DNA of 64,000 nucleotides from Rhinopithecus roxellana. Its lineage: Eukaryota > Chordata > Mammalia > Primates > Cercopithecidae. Of the stretch, positions 31,750 to 44,322 are shown one piece after another. The stretch covers positions 92,310,297-92,374,296 of the forward strand of contig NC_044566.1 of assembly GCF_007565055.1 (NCBI RefSeq), given 5' to 3'. Numbering within the stretch: the first letter of the stretch is position 1; every line of letters starts with the position of its first letter. The translations under genes were made by a program, and so were the position numbers. The notes beneath the pieces are model-generated. The model was given only the letters and a program-made list of their open reading frames with translations. It did not search any database and had not been told where the DNA came from.

Positions 31750-32480
31750 GGAGTTTTCAATATTAAAACACATACACACAAACACAAAATCAACTACTTA
31801 AATCCAGTTTATAAGACACAGACTCTAGCAGACACTTGGGACTCCACCTAGACCACTTTTCAGCCTGGTGAAGCCACCCCCAGCTGCTGTGAGTATCGGT
31901 TCTTCAAGTCTCACGGACTGCCTGCCTTCTCTAGAGAACTGCTGACTGCAGCTACCCCCCGCCTCCAGGTTGGTTACCCAACCAAAAGCCCTCCAGGTGG
32001 CAAAAGAGGAGCTGTCTTTAATGATTAATCATATCATAGGACACCCTGATAGGATCCAATTTCTTTCCTGCATTACACACATTTCTGTTAACTATTATAT
32101 TGTAAGAAAGTAGAAATGTTGAGTCCTGCTGGGGTGTCCTGATTTCAGTTTAGAGTGGAGTGAAATGATGGGAGTAAACACCTTCATCTCCGTTGCCACA
32201 TCATTCTGAACCATTGTGAAAGGATAGTCCAATCTCAAAGAAGAATCCTCAAAAGAGCAAAGCGAAGAGACCATTGACAAGAAACACTGAAAGCAAGAAG
32301 TAACTTTTTTCATTATAATATTTTTAAACATAAGCAATTATTTTCAGCTGCTCTCAATACTCATGCCTAGGATATTTTAACAGCCAGAAAGAAAAAACAT
32401 TCAAATAGCAAGAGCAGTAAGAGTCGTGATGTTTTACTTTTGGTTTGGTTTTTGTTTGTTTGTTGTTGTTTTTTAGTGTA
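31750..32480. other. Unique sequence, nothing recognised
   Basis: No repeat or exon recognised. A GT-rich tract at 32440-32475 is a simple repeat. Confidence 0.35.
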
Positions 32481-32487
32481 ACCAAAG

Positions 32488-32775
32488 GCTGGTTGCAGGA
32501 GCACACACCTGTAATCCCAGCAATTTGGGAGGCTGTGGTAGGAGGATTGCTTGAGGTCATCAGTTTGAGACAAGTCTGGGTAATATAAGATCTCATCTCT
32601 ACAACTTTTTAAGATTAGCCAGGCATGGTGGCATGTGCCTGTAGTCCCAACTACTTGGAAGGCTGAGGTGGGAAGATCCCTTGAGCCCAGGAGTTTGAGG
32701 CTGCAGTGAGCCATGATCACACCACTGCAGACCAGCCTGGGCAATAAAGCTAGACTCTGTCTATAAAAATAAATA
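32488..32775 (+). repeat. AluJ-like SINE
   Basis: Forward Alu with a strongly diverged head (ggctggttgcaggagcacac), a left arm ending acaactttttaagattagcc and a right arm with tail aaaaataaataaaataat. High divergence fits an old J copy. Confidence 0.88.
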
Positions 32776-32779
32776 AAAT

Positions 32780-33028
32780 AATATAAACAGAATTTTTCTG
32801 GAAATAAACTTTTAACATATTCCTGACAAAACTCACAGATAAAACACTAATATGATTTCTTGCAGATCAACAAGACACTTAAATAAAATTTTTTCCAACC
32901 ATAGTCTCTCCTCATGCCAGTTTATCACATAAAGTATTTTGTTTTCCACTTCCTATTAAAGGAATTAAAAATAAAATGGATGCTGTGTCCTCTCATTTTC
33001 GTTACAGACCATATTGAACTATCAAATT
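32780..33028. other. Short AT-rich spacer
   Basis: No element or exon recognised. Confidence 0.3.
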
Positions 33029-33029
33029 C

Positions 33030-33527
33030 ACTTCCTGTTGCTATAATAACAAATTATTACAAACTGAGTGTCTTAAAACAACGCAAATTGATCATCTTGC
33101 ATTTCTGGGGGCCAGTCTGAAATGGATTTCAGAAGGCCACAGTCTCGGTGCCTGCAGAGCTGCCCTCCTTCTGGAGGTTCTAGGGGAGAATCCATTTTCT
33201 CATCTTTTCCAGTGTGTAGGGGCTGCCCATGTTCCTTGACTCATGGCCTAATTCCTCCACCTTCAAAGCCTGCAACGTGAGACTGCCCTTCTCATGCTGC
33301 CATCTTTCTGGTTCTCTCTCTTCTTTCTGCCTCTTCCACTTATCAGGATCCTTGTCATTACACTGGGCCCACCTAGATAATCCAGACTCATCTCAAGGTC
33401 AGTTGACTGGCAACTTTGCTTCCTTCTAAAACCTAATTCCCTTATGCCATATAACTGAACATATTCACAGGTCCTAGACACTAAGATACAAACACCATTG
33501 GGTAGCTGGTATTTTGCCTATCACAAC
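33030..33527 (-). mobile_element. MLT1-like MaLR LTR, reverse
   Basis: Text ctataataacaaattattac, gagtgtcttaaaacaacgca and aggaatccttgtcatta-type blocks match a reverse MLT1-like LTR. The copy is long and diverged. Edges are approximate. Confidence 0.75.
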
Positions 33528-33529
33528 TG

Positions 33530-34300
33530 TTAAGAAACAATTCTAATAACATGTAGTTTTAGGTTTATTATTTATCAAAAGTTGTAGTATATTACTCCAT
33601 ATAATACATTCATATTATTTTGATCAATTGTATTCTAATTTGTTATAACTAAACATAAACTTCTTGTCACTAAAAGTCTGATATTCGTAAGAAATAAAGC
33701 AAGATTTTGAATCAATAGACACAATTTTACTGCAAACAAATATAATGGAGTGAGTACTAAAGACTTTCAAGCATAAAATTCCATTATATTTATTGGATAA
33801 AATTCTATGGGAGAAGTAGAAGAGAAATTCAAGCCAAAGAGAGAGATGAAATATACATTTTCCCAATGTTTAGGAAAGGTTTTTTGTGTATACGTTTGTA
33901 AAAGATGACAGTGTATAACAAATCACTATAGCATTTAGGTTCCGTTGGATATATTTAAAAGTATAATTGACAGGTTTGCTTTAAGATGTTGATACCATCA
34001 AATCTCACCAACTATTGCTGAGCAAAAGAAGTCAAATGATATGATTCATTTATATACTCAGGACAGTCCTCCCTGTGATCTTGGACCAACCCAGGTCTGC
34101 CCTCACCCCCCACCCCTACCCCGATTCTCATTTGTAGTTCTCAAGAATAACTGTAGAATGTGCTGGGATAGGGGAGCTGGCCAGAACAGCCCAGGCTCTA
34201 TTCTAGCCCCTACCCTAGAAATGAGACGGCCTTCAACACTTTAGCCCAGCAATTCACGTTTCTCCAGGGCATAAAACCCTAGGTACAAAGCCCAGGGCAG
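33530..34300. other. Unique AT-rich sequence
   Basis: No mobile element or exon recognised. Confidence 0.35.
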
Positions 34301-34310
34301 GGCAGGCTGC

Positions 34311-34467
34311 TTTTTTTTTTTTTTTGAGAGTAAGTCTTGCTCTGTTGCCCAGGCTGGAGTGCAGTGGCCGGATCTCGGCTCACTGGTCTCGATCTTCTGA
34401 CCTCGTGATCCACCCATCTCGGCCTCCCAAAGTGCTGGGATTACAGGCTTGAGCCACCGCGCCCGGC
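34311..34467 (-). repeat. AluY with large internal deletion
   Basis: Reverse young Alu, only about 157 bases. After cagtggccggatctcggctc and cactg it jumps to gtctcgatcttctgacctcg, losing about 130 bases from the middle. Both ends are intact (T tail; ccaccgcgcccggcc). Target duplication gcaggctgc / ccaggctgc flanks it. Confidence 0.94.
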
Positions 34468-34469
34468 CC

Positions 34470-34760
34470 AGGCTGCTTTTCAGGGTCCCTCAGCTGTAAT
34501 GGAAGTGGGTCATGCACAGTCAAGATTCCATCTGTCCTGGGCAGCTTTCCAGAGCTTGGGGGAATGGCTCATGGTGGATCCTAGGCTTCTGTCAGGCTCG
34601 CTGCTTATATGTGAGTAATGAACCTGCTCCATGTAATTTGTATGTGGGAGTGCTCTGTCTCACCAGACTCAGAGAAGTTGGTAACCAGGGCACAGTGAAC
34701 TTATTTCACAAGATAAAATTCAAAAATAAGCAAACTAGCCAATGGTATTAGAAGTCAGGA
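34470..34760. other. Short unique spacer
   Basis: No element or exon recognised. Confidence 0.3.
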
Positions 34761-34762
34761 TG

Positions 34763-35072
34763 GGCCGGGGGTGGTGGTTCACACTTATAATCCCAGCACT
34801 CTGGGAGGCTGAGGCTGGTGGATCACTTAAGGCCAGGAGTTCAAGACCAGCCTGGCAAACAAGGCAAGACCCTGTCTCTACTAAAACTAAAAATTAGCCT
34901 GGCATGGTGGTGCACGCCTGTCATCCCAGCTACTTGGAAGGCTGAGGTACAAGAATCACTTGAACTCATGAGGTGGAAGTTGCAGTGAGCCGATATTTCA
35001 CCACTGCACTCCTGCCTGGGCAATAGAGCGAGACTGTGTCTCAAAAAAAACAAAAACAAAAACAAAAAAAAA
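34763..35072 (+). repeat. AluS-like SINE
   Basis: Forward Alu from ggccgggggtggtggttcac to a (caaaaa)n tail. Target duplication aagtcaggatgg occurs before (about 34751-34762) and after (about 35072-35083). Confidence 0.93.
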
Positions 35073-35074
35073 AG

Positions 35075-35636
35075 TCAGGATGGTGGTTATCCTTGGAAAG
35101 GAGCAGGAAGTGACTGGAAAGGGGACAGGAAGCTTCTGGGAGAGTCTGATAATGCTTTGTTCCTTAATCCAGGTGCGGTGCTGGTTATACAGGTGTGCTC
35201 ACTTTGTAGAAATTCATGAACTGTACATTTATGCTTTATTCACTTTTCTGTGAGTTGTAATATAATAACATCATTATTTAAGATGTCAATATAGCCTTTA
35301 TGCATTACGGATATCTGTATACTGTTATTTATCTTTCAGATATTTTTCTCACTCTGACAGTTGTACTTTAAATGCTTTATAGAAAACTGGACAAAATTGA
35401 CAAGGAGGTAATTCAAAGAGAGTGCCATACATTAAATAGCCAAACAGACATGAAACGACATGCAGTTTCACTGCTAACCAGGGAAATGCAAATGAATACA
35501 ACATATAACTCTTTCACTCAAATTGGAAGACTTTCTGAAGGTTTATAACATACACTGTTGACAATGAGAATGGGGAAAGAGGCATGCATATGATTATGTT
35601 CAGGGTATAAAATAGTACCAAATTGCTGAAAGGCAG
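35075..35636 (+). repeat. Old L1 pieces
   Basis: The part 35085-35280 resembles an L1M 3' end (ggtggttatccttggaaagg ... tgtagaaattcatgaactgt). The part 35380-35636 resembles L1/HAL1 ORF2 (caaacagacatgaaacgaca, gggaaatgcaaatgaataca). An MST LTR interrupts it at 35637. Confidence 0.65.
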
Positions 35637-35989
35637 TGTGTTAGTCCATTTTCATGCTGATGATAAAGACATACCTGAGACTGGGTAATTTATAAGGAAA
35701 AAGAGGTTTAATGGAGTTCCACATGGCTGGGGAGGCCTCACAATCATGGCTGAAGGCAAAAGGCACATCTCACATGACAGCAGATAAGAGAATGAGAGCC
35801 AAGCAAAAGCGGTTTCCCCTTATAGAACCATCAGATCTCGTGAGACTTATTCACTAACACGAGAACAGTAGAGGGAAACCACTCCCATGATTCAATTATC
35901 TCCCACCGGGTCCCTCCCACAACACAAGGGAATTATGGGAACTACAATTCAAGATGAGATTTGGGTGGAGACACAGCCAAACCATATCA
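35637..35989 (-). mobile_element. MST/THE1-type LTR in L1
   Basis: Starts tgtgttagtccattttcatg and ends agccaaaccatatca. Target duplication ggcag at 35632-35636 and 35990-35994. Confidence 0.95.
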
Positions 35990-35994
35990 GGCAG

Positions 35995-36110
35995 CTTGGC
36001 AGTATCTAACAAAACTCCACATGTAAGAACCAGAAGAGCCTTGTGATATTCTTGAGCAGCTGAATTGATGTAACCAACCATCTATCTGCAAATCTCTAGA
36101 GAAGAAAATA
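35995..36110 (+). repeat. L1 continuation after MST LTR
   Basis: Text ttggcagtatctaacaaaac continues the L1 ORF2-like sequence (cagtttggcagt...actaaacat type). Confidence 0.55.
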
Positions 36111-36275
36111 AACCCTAATAATTATTTTATTCTCAATATAGATACCCCCACCTCCATCCAAATTCACACCTTGTGAATTCAGGAACCAAACAGAGTGTGG
36201 GTAAATCCCTCACTATCTGAACTCTCGCTACACAGCATCCAAAATTTAGCAATTGAATATTATATGTATTATTAT

Positions 36276-36555
36276 TTTTTTTTTTGAGGTGGAGTCTCGC
36301 TCTGTCGCCCAGGCTGGAGTGCAGTGGCCGGATCTCAGCTCACTGCAAGCTCCGCCTCCCGGGTTCACGCCATTCTCCTGCCTCAGCCTCCCGAGTAGCT
36401 GGGACTACAGGCGCCCGCCACCACGCCCAGCTAATTTTTTGTATTATTAGTAGAGACGGGGTTTCACAGTGTTAGCCAGGATGGTCTCGATCTCCTGACC
36501 TCGTGATCCGCCCGTCTCGGCTGCCCAAAGTGCTGGGATTACAGGCTTGAGCCAT
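36276..36555 (-). repeat. AluY, reverse, head missing
   Basis: Reverse young Alu with gcagtggccggatctcagct. It ends gattacaggcttgagccata and lacks the final ccgcgcccggcc, so about a dozen bases of the Alu 5' end are missing or replaced. Confidence 0.93.
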
Positions 36556-36616
36556 ATATTTACTATTAATATTATTCAAACATTATATTCTTTTGAACCA
36601 TTTAAACTTACAGTCA

Positions 36617-36942
36617 ATTTTTTTTTCTTTCTTTTTTTTTTTTTTTTTTTTTTTTTTTGAGATGAAGTTTCACTCTGCCACCCAGGCTGGAGTGTAGTGG
36701 CACAATCTAAGCTCACTGCAGCCTCTGCCTCCTGGGTTCAAGTGATTCTCCTGCCTCAGCCTCCTGAGTAGCTGGGACTACAGGCACTCAACACTACACC
36801 TGACTAATTTTTTGTGCTTTTAATAGAGATGGGGTTTCACCATGTTCACCAGGCTGGTCTCAAACTCCTGACCTCAGGTGATCCGCCTAACTCAGCCTCC
36901 CAAAGTGCTGGGATTATAAGCATGAGCCACTGCACCCAGCCT
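36617..36942 (-). repeat. AluS-like SINE, reverse
   Basis: Long T tail with a C interruption, then gagatgaagtttcactctgc, ending gagccactgcacccagcc. Target duplication cttacagt before (about 36608) and after (36942). Confidence 0.93.
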
Positions 36943-36949
36943 TACAGTG

Positions 36950-38910
36950 AGTATTTTTAAATGCCAACTTAAAAATGTACAATGGGGAAAGGGTGTACAT
37001 TTTTGAAAAAAGTCGTTTAGAGCAAAAGCCTTTGAAGAAAGCAGTCTTAACATGCCTCTTTTGAAATATATTCTTCAAGCAGACCAAAAATAAATAAGCA
37101 AGCAAAAATCCAGGATTTTATTTAAACAATTAACAAAACTAAACAACTTACGTTTTCTGTTTCCCAAAGCAGAGGATATGCATTTTTTTTCAAATACCCA
37201 CTTCATATTTTGAAAAATTAGCTCTATTATAGGCCACTATATAGCTCTATTTGAGCCAAAAGCTCAAAGTAGTTCAAAAAAATTGATATCATACTGTCCC
37301 AATCACTCCCCATGAAATAATGTTTTAGCCCCAATATATTTTTGCCTGGAAATGTTTAAACACACATCTACATAGGCTTGAATTAAAGAGGACATCAACA
37401 TAGGGAGCAAAAAAGAAACTAACATTTCTGACACTTCTCATGTGTCTGTGGGGTTCCCCTGGGTCTCCCCATGTTGACACCCAGCGGCCATGCTTGCCAT
37501 GTCCCCTCCACTGACAGCACCTCCCTATGGCCAGGGCTCTCCCCACCTCTCCCAGCCAGTGTAACTAGCAGGCAAAGGCACCCAAGAGGCAGGGCTGCAG
37601 CAAATTGCTTGGGCCCTCCACACCCTCCCAGATAACCTAAAGCGGCTCTGCGGGTGGAAATTCCTGTCCTTCCATGACCAATTAGTGCTGTCTTATTGTT
37701 ACACATTCGATGCCTATAACCCCTCCTTTTCTTTTGAAAGGGAGGTTTTGAACTTCTTTTTAGTTGCCTCCAGAAAGATCTTAGTTCATTTCGTTCTTGG
37801 ACTTCATATTTTTCCTCAGCCTAAATTTTCTGATGAAAAAATCTCTTTTTTGTTCTATTGTAAGGCTTTGGCTTTTGGCTCTTGCCTAAGTGACTTGACG
37901 GTATATAGCTCCTCAAATCATTTTTGGAAATAGATACGGTATAAATATAAAACATACATATACAAACAAAACTTAAAAGGTGAAATTTTCATGATAGACT
38001 GGAGATCGTCAAAGGTGATATTTTTTGGCAGCTAAGCTCTTGATGTATTGTACAGTCATATCAGGGATATGACCACTCTGTACAAGAAATTTCCTCCATT
38101 CAGAAACAGTATAGATTGAACAACACTGGGAAAACCTTGAATACGGTTATCTCCTGTCCTGAAAATGGTTCAAAATTGCAAAGGAAGAAATGCCTCCTCT
38201 GGAAAACTGAGAGTTTAATATTCTACAGACAACCCTGTTGGGGGCCCCGCAGCAATTTCCTGTAGTAATTAATAGGTTAGCTCTTGGGAGGTTACAACGA
38301 TCATTCTGTGCAGAAATGACTGAAAAAAAAGACACAAGAGTTGCTTGGGGAACACAGTCATTTATTCAACCTTTGAGATAGAAGAACCTGCAATTCCAGT
38401 TGTATTATAAAGAGTCACTCAGAAAGTGGAGATAGCTGTATTTGCAATTTGGCACATTGCAACTCCAGTCGTTCTTAACATGCTTTAGTTGGTTTTCCAT
38501 CAAGCAGCCACTACAAAAACACACCAAACCTTTTGATCTTAAATATTTCAAAGTGACATATTCACAAGAAATTTCACAAGAAATAAGTGGAAGTTGGTTT
38601 TAGACTTTCAGGTAAAAAACAATATAAACCTTAAAGTTCTGTTCTTGGGAACATTTATTTTTCTGACGGTTTCCCAGCACGGTTTTTGAAAGCAATGTAG
38701 AAGAGATATCTCTCATTTCCCAAAATGCTGTATCAAAGAAAGTTGATGTTGGCCAAATGAACCCTTCTTCTCAACCTGATGTTTGTTTCACAATGTGGTT
38801 TCCTGGAAGAGTGTTAGCTAATTTTAAGAGATTTATACCTGGAACAAGTAAGCCTAAGAATGAAGAATGACCAAAAGTGGAGCTGATGGCTTTTTCATCA
38901 AGGGCAAATG
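36950..38910. other. Unique sequence, about 2 kb
   Basis: No mobile element recognised. A GC-rich patch at 37430-37660 carries overlapping minus-strand frames (up to 95 codons) without motifs. The stretch 37940-38330 is mixed-composition text that could be conserved. No exon is supported. Confidence 0.35.
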
Positions 38911-38912
38911 CT

Positions 38913-39325
38913 GTCTTTGTTTGTTTGTATTGCTATAAAGTAATACCTGAGGCTAAGTAACTTATAAAGAAAAGAGGTTTGGCTCATGGCTCTGCAGGCT
39001 GTACAGGAAGCATGGCACCAGTGTCTGCTTCTGGCAAGAGCCTCAGGCTGCTTCCACTCATACTGGAAGGTGAAGGGGAGGCCACATGTGCAGAGATCAC
39101 AGGGTGAGAGAAGAAGCAAGAGACAGTGGAGGGAGGTGTCAGGCTCATTTTAACAACTGATTCTCGTGGTCCTAAAAGAGGAAGAGCTCACTCACCCTTA
39201 AAGGAAGGCATTCATTGATTCATAAGGGATCCACTCCTATGACCAGACACCTCTCACAAGACCCCACCTCCAACATTGGGGATCAAACTTCAACATGAGG
39301 TTCGATCCAAACAGCCAAACTGTAG
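38913..39325 (-). mobile_element. MaLR-type LTR, reverse
   Basis: Text ttgctataaagtaatacctg, gtaacttataaagaaaagag and aaacttcaacatgaggttcg is a variant of the reverse MST/MLT LTR plan. Edges approximate. Confidence 0.75.
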
Positions 39326-39329
39326 CGAA

Positions 39330-39610
39330 TGCGATTTCCATAAAATGCTAGCATTATGATCCTGCCACCCACCAGGGTCAGGGCCGTGAGCTAGAGGAAG
39401 TCCTGAGCCAGCAAAGAGTTCCACCATCTTGAGTTACTGTCCTCTCCTGCTCTTTTCTGGTGTCTTCCCTCTGGCACTGAGCCTACCGATGCCCCTACCC
39501 ACCACACCCCTATGTCAGCCTCACCCTCTCCCCCACCATGAAGAACAACCTGGAATTAGGTAGGACCTCAGGCCCTGGCCCCAGTCCCTTCCCACCCCCA
39601 GCCTCCAGCC
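39330..39610. other. GC-richer unique spacer
   Basis: No repeat or exon recognised. Confidence 0.3.
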
Positions 39611-39612
39611 CT

Positions 39613-40180
39613 GTATTCCTCTCCTATTGCTGCTAGAACAAACGACAACACTCAGTGGCTTAAAATAACAGAAAGGTATTAGTTCTCAGCTCTGTAGATC
39701 AGAATTCTCAGTGAGCTCAGCTATTTCTCTGCTATGGGTCTCGCAAGGCCAAAATTAAGGTGTTGGCCTGCATGGGCTCTTTGCTGGAGACTCTGGGAGA
39801 ACCTGCTTCTAAGCTTATTGAGGTTGTTGGCAGAATTCAGTGTCTCCCAGCTGTAGGACTGAGGTGCCCATTTCCAGGAGCATCTCTCAGCTGCCTAAGG
39901 TCACCTGCATTCCTGGGCACATTACCCCCTCTGTCTTTAAACCAGCACTGGCACGTGGTATCCTCCTTACACTTGAGTATCCTACTGCCCTTTCCTAGGA
40001 CTCTCTGCTTGAAGGGCTCATGTGACCACATTGGTATCCCTCCAACCCCCCACGACTCAGGACAGTCTCACTATCTTTATGTCAACTGACTTAATAGTAA
40101 TCTCAATCACATCTATAAAATCCCATCTGCCATGTAATGAAACATATCCACAGGCTCCAGGAATTAGAATGCGGACACCT
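39613..40180 (-). mobile_element. MLT1-like LTR, reverse
   Basis: Starts tgtattcctctcctattgct, then gtggcttaaaataacagaaa, and ends in the aaacatatccacaggctcca region. Frames up to 109 codons cross it in both directions and are not genes. Confidence 0.75.
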
Positions 40181-42380
40181 TTGGGGGACAATTCTGTATA
40201 CTCCCCTCCCTCCCAGGATTCACTTGTTGCCAAGTACATCTGTCATCTCTAGTGCCTGGGCTGGGGCAAGCCCTCTGCACCCAGGTACACCTTATGCTGG
40301 AACTAAACCACGGAATCAGCCTCCAGCCTTCGTTCCTGACTGTGATGCATCATCCTGCCAGGGGCCCAGGTCTCCTTCCCACCTGAGCACCCATATCACA
40401 GAAGCTGGGTTTTGGACAGAAGGGAGGTGGTTGGCTTCCTCTCCAGGAGCCTGCCACAGGCTGGTGTTATACTACAATTGCACAGCACTCTAGGAACTGC
40501 CATCCATCCATCAATATCCTCCATCCAAGAGTACTGGCCTCTGCCATGCCCTGCTCCCAGAATCCGGTACCAACAATGGCCAGAATTATCCCCCCTCCTC
40601 CATACTCCCCTGACTGCTGCCACCAAAGAGACCCTCTTTGCCAAAGCCAGCAGCAGCCAGCAGCAGGAGAGCAGGAACCATAGGAGGCTATGAAGCTGCA
40701 GGCTGCCTCTTTAAGCCACAAATCAAGACCAGTTAGTTTTTCTGTTGGAAATCCTGTAAATATTTCTGATCAAATCACATTTTTGTAATTTGTAGATGGT
40801 GATGTGTTCTCCCAAATATTGCTTGTTTAAAAACATTTCTCCCTAAAAAGAAATATGTTCTAGCTCTGTTTTCTCTAAAGCCAGAAACATAAACAGCACC
40901 AAGAATTTATATAAGAAAGATTTAATATTTCCCAACCTCCTCATCATTTCTACTCAGCTTTCAACTCCTACTCAATGCGTTTTCCTCAGGGAGTCTAAGT
41001 TTACCCAATTCACAAACATGGAATGCTGACATAAAGAATCGCTGCAAAATCTGTAGTAAGGAAAAGAGACAGGAAGGGCGAAGAAATCTGCCCACAGAGG
41101 TAAAACAACATGTTCCTTGACGCCAGCTAGTGGGTGGCCAGATAATTCATCTATCTCCCTACTTGATCTTCCAGGCCCCCACACCATGAGTGTTTCCGTA
41201 CATACAGCCCACCCTGAAATTATGCATACACATGTGAGATCATTTGTATTAATTTATTCCATGACCCTTTTTTTGTTAATTTTGTGTAAGTATCAAGTTC
41301 ATACATGAATTACAGTCCACAAACTCAGGAAACAGCACATCTATTTATATAAATTAATTTGATTTCTGATCCCAATGCTAATAATATCAGGCTGATAAAA
41401 AATTTAACCTCAATGACTTCCAGAGTTTCCGGATGGCTCCCTAAAGCTATTGCACGGTGATGGAGGTCTCTGTGCACTGCTGCAGGTCTGAGACAGGTCC
41501 CCTGGACTAGCATCAGTTTGCTAATTGCTGAGACATCTTCTTCCACCTGCATGGCCCCAGCTGGGCCCCATTGCTACCATGAGACTCCATCTCCCTAAAT
41601 GAGCTGGATGGCCCTTGGATTCTTGTGTTCTCCCCTGGGTCCTTCGGCACCTCCAGGTGCTTCCAGGAATCCATGACCAAGATCCCCTCTCCTCCAAGAC
41701 CCTCAGACTTCCTGCTGTCAATTCACATACCTCTCCCTCTTGCCTCTCTACAGTATCACATCTGTATGTGTATCACACCTCAATGATGAGGTGTCTCTCA
41801 GGGACCTACAGTCTTATCTCCTCAGTGGGCTTAGAAGCAAGTCAGGCAGCCTCACGCCTTCCTGGGGGCAAAGAATCTAAGGGTCTATCTGCTTGAAGGG
41901 TAAAGGGGGAAAATTGGGCTGAAAAGCCATAAATATCTCAAAAGTCTATTTAGCCAATAGCAATGAAAATACATAGCCTTTCTCATGCATTTATGGACTC
42001 ATGTCCAGTAGAGAAATCCTGAAGTATACATGAGCCCTTCCGTGTCAGTGATGCAAGTCTTTCTTAGAACCCTGAGCTGGCAGGAGGCTAACCCTAGCCA
42101 CCAGCAGCCTTAGCATCGGTGGCCTCAGAGGACTAATTTCTCCCTTTGGAGGTGGGACAACATGTCTCCCTTCTCAAAAACAGTCCACAAGTTATTTTAG
42201 CACTACTGTATCAGAATTTAAAGGGAGGCTCTTTAGGAATGCACCATGGTGTTTTTCAGCAGATTGCTGCAAGGTTGCCTTCCCAACCTCCTAGGACAGA
42301 AGGAATTACTTTTTCCTTTGTTCCCACACAGTGTGAAATTTGTAGGTATTTTTAGCACTTTTTTTATTCTGCCTTCTCTA
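40181..42380. other. Unique sequence, 2.2 kb
   Basis: No mobile element recognised. Overlapping frames of 70-118 codons on both strands between 40137 and 40721 have no recognisable motif. No exon supported. Confidence 0.35.
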
Positions 42381-42384
42381 TGTA

Positions 42385-42975
42385 GAAATAAATGAACACC
42401 ACCCACACGAGAAAGGCAAAGGCTATTTATTCAGAGCTTGCTCCATCAAGGGAGCTGGCCACCATCACTTTCGTTTGGCAGGAACTCAAAGGCAGGCAGG
42501 GGAGTGGGAGAACTTTACAGAGCACACAAGGGACAGCTTCAGGTGTGCCCTGATCAGAGGCTGTTGGCCTGGGGAAGCTCACAGTGGCTAACTAGAGGCA
42601 TGGAAGCCTATCTGATTGGTTGGAGCCATAGTTGGCTTTCTCTGGTTGGTCTTAAATTGGAAGCAGGCACAAAAATTAGGGAAGCTGTCAGTTATTAATC
42701 GAGTCCTGTCCATTTGGGGCCGACTACTAGAATGGTTATTGTTTGGCTTCTTAGACCAGTTGCTAGAGATATCCTTCTTTCTAAATTTCTTATAGGAAGT
42801 AGTCTGACTTCCTATAAGTCTGGCTTTTAAAGGCAGCAGGTGGCTTCCTGGGCTGGTTACTGTATATAATGGGTTGATTTTCTGAAGTAGCTGCTGCAGA
42901 TTTGGGGGTCAGAGTTCTATTTTTATATATGGTCTGGCCACTATCTATTTGTATATTCAGTCTCTCATCTACTAC
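42385..42975 (-). mobile_element. Solo LTR, reverse, family unknown
   Basis: On the minus strand the block ends with a polyadenylation signal (complement of tttattc at about 42427) followed by gcctttgcctttctc, the usual LTR R/U5 layout. It starts around tgtagtagatgagagactga (complement of about 42955-42975). No internal retroviral sequence adjoins it. Confidence 0.6.
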
Positions 42976-42984
42976 AGTTGGCTA

Positions 42985-43065
42985 TTTATACTGAAGGCTG
43001 TAAGATCCTTGAGGACAGGAGCCAGATCTTTGTGTCTGTATTGCCAATGGACAGGGTCTAAGACA
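42985..43065 (+). repeat. L2 fragment
   Basis: The stretch gtaagatccttgaggacagg followed by gatctttgtgtctgtattgc is the typical L2 3' region. Confidence 0.65.
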
Positions 43066-43253
43066 AACATATTTTGAAAATTGAGCTGAATCAATTTCAC
43101 ATACACATTTGTGGAGGTAAACTGAGTACATTTCATTTTCTCTAGTACAGTCATTAGTCTTGTTTTTCCCTTTAGCACAAAATGCTAACAGATAGCACTG
43201 TACTGTCTTCCATTTTAAGCAAGGCTTGCTCCCCGGCTAACAATACTGCTAAC
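43066..43253. other. Short unique spacer
   Basis: No element recognised. Confidence 0.3.
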
Positions 43254-43258
43254 TCCAC

Positions 43259-43608
43259 TGTATTAGTCTGCTCTCCCATTACTATAAAGACATACCTGAG
43301 ACTGGGTAATTTAGAAAGAAAGATTTCATTGACTCACAGCTCCACATGGCTGGGAAGGTCTCAGGAAACTTACGATCATGAAAGAAGATGAAAGGGAAGC
43401 AAGGCATGTCTTACATGTCAGCAAGAGAGAGAAAGGGGGAACTGCCACTTTTAAACCATCAGATCTCATGAGAACTCACTATCACAAGAACATTATGGAG
43501 GAAACTGCCCCCATGACCCAATCACCTCCCACCAGGTCCTTCTCTGGACATGTGGGGATTACAATTTGAGATGAGATTTGGGTGGGGACACAGAGCCAAA
43601 CCATATCA
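43259..43608 (-). mobile_element. MST/THE1-type LTR, reverse
   Basis: Starts tgtattagtctgctctccca and ends agccaaaccatatca. Target duplication tccac at 43254-43258 and 43609-43613. Confidence 0.95.
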
Positions 43609-43613
43609 TCCAC

Positions 43614-43980
43614 GTATGAATAATTTGTCCTCAATTACATCTCTATCCTTTTGTTATTTTCCTGCAACTTCCCTTGCCTGCCTTCTGTCTGAATTAAGGC
43701 AACAGCCCATGAGCTGGTCAATCTGTATTTTTTATTGTTGTTATGAAATTGAGCTGTGTCTGCCTTTCCCAAGTTGGCTTAAAAACAAGATGCATTTGTA
43801 TTGAACCAATATTTTCCTAGTATATTTTGGCTTAAGACATGCCACAGACCAAAGAGATTTGAAGAGGGCCTTCTCTCCCAGGTGAGAGAATTAAGAATGT
43901 ATCATCGGTATCCCTTTGACTTTGGTCTGAACACCCAAATAAGTAGTCCTCTCCTCTCTAATCAAAGTAAAATTCTCATA
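43614..43980. other. Unique sequence
   Basis: No repeat recognised. Two short plus-strand frames (84 and 85 codons) begin in the LTR or here and show no motif. Confidence 0.3.
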
Positions 43981-44322
43981 TATAACATTAACCATTTGGA
44001 AGTATACAATTCAGTGGCATTTAGCACATACACAATGTTATACAATGGTCATCTCTAATTCCAATGCATTTTCCATCACCCCAAAAGGAAATGCCATACC
44101 CATCAAGCAGTTAATCTCCATTCCCTTCCCCTACTAGCCCCCGACAAAACTAATCTGCTTTCTATCTCTGTGTGTTTACCTATTCTGGATTTTTTATGTA
44201 GATGGATTATACAGTATGTGATCTTTTGTATTTGGCTAATTTCACTTCACATAATGTTGTCAAAGTTCATCCATGTTTTAGCATGTATCAGTATTTTGTT
44301 TCATTTATGTTACCTGTTCATG
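43981..44322 (-). repeat. L1M fragment, left of LTR insertion
   Basis: Reverse L1 text: taaccatttggaagtataca, caatgcattttccatcaccc, gtcaaagttcatccatgttt. It breaks at 44323, where an ERV LTR is inserted. Confidence 0.85.

Noticed and set aside
37410..37700. CpG island or promoter
   Set aside because: The patch is GC-richer, but CpG steps are few and no transcript features are visible.
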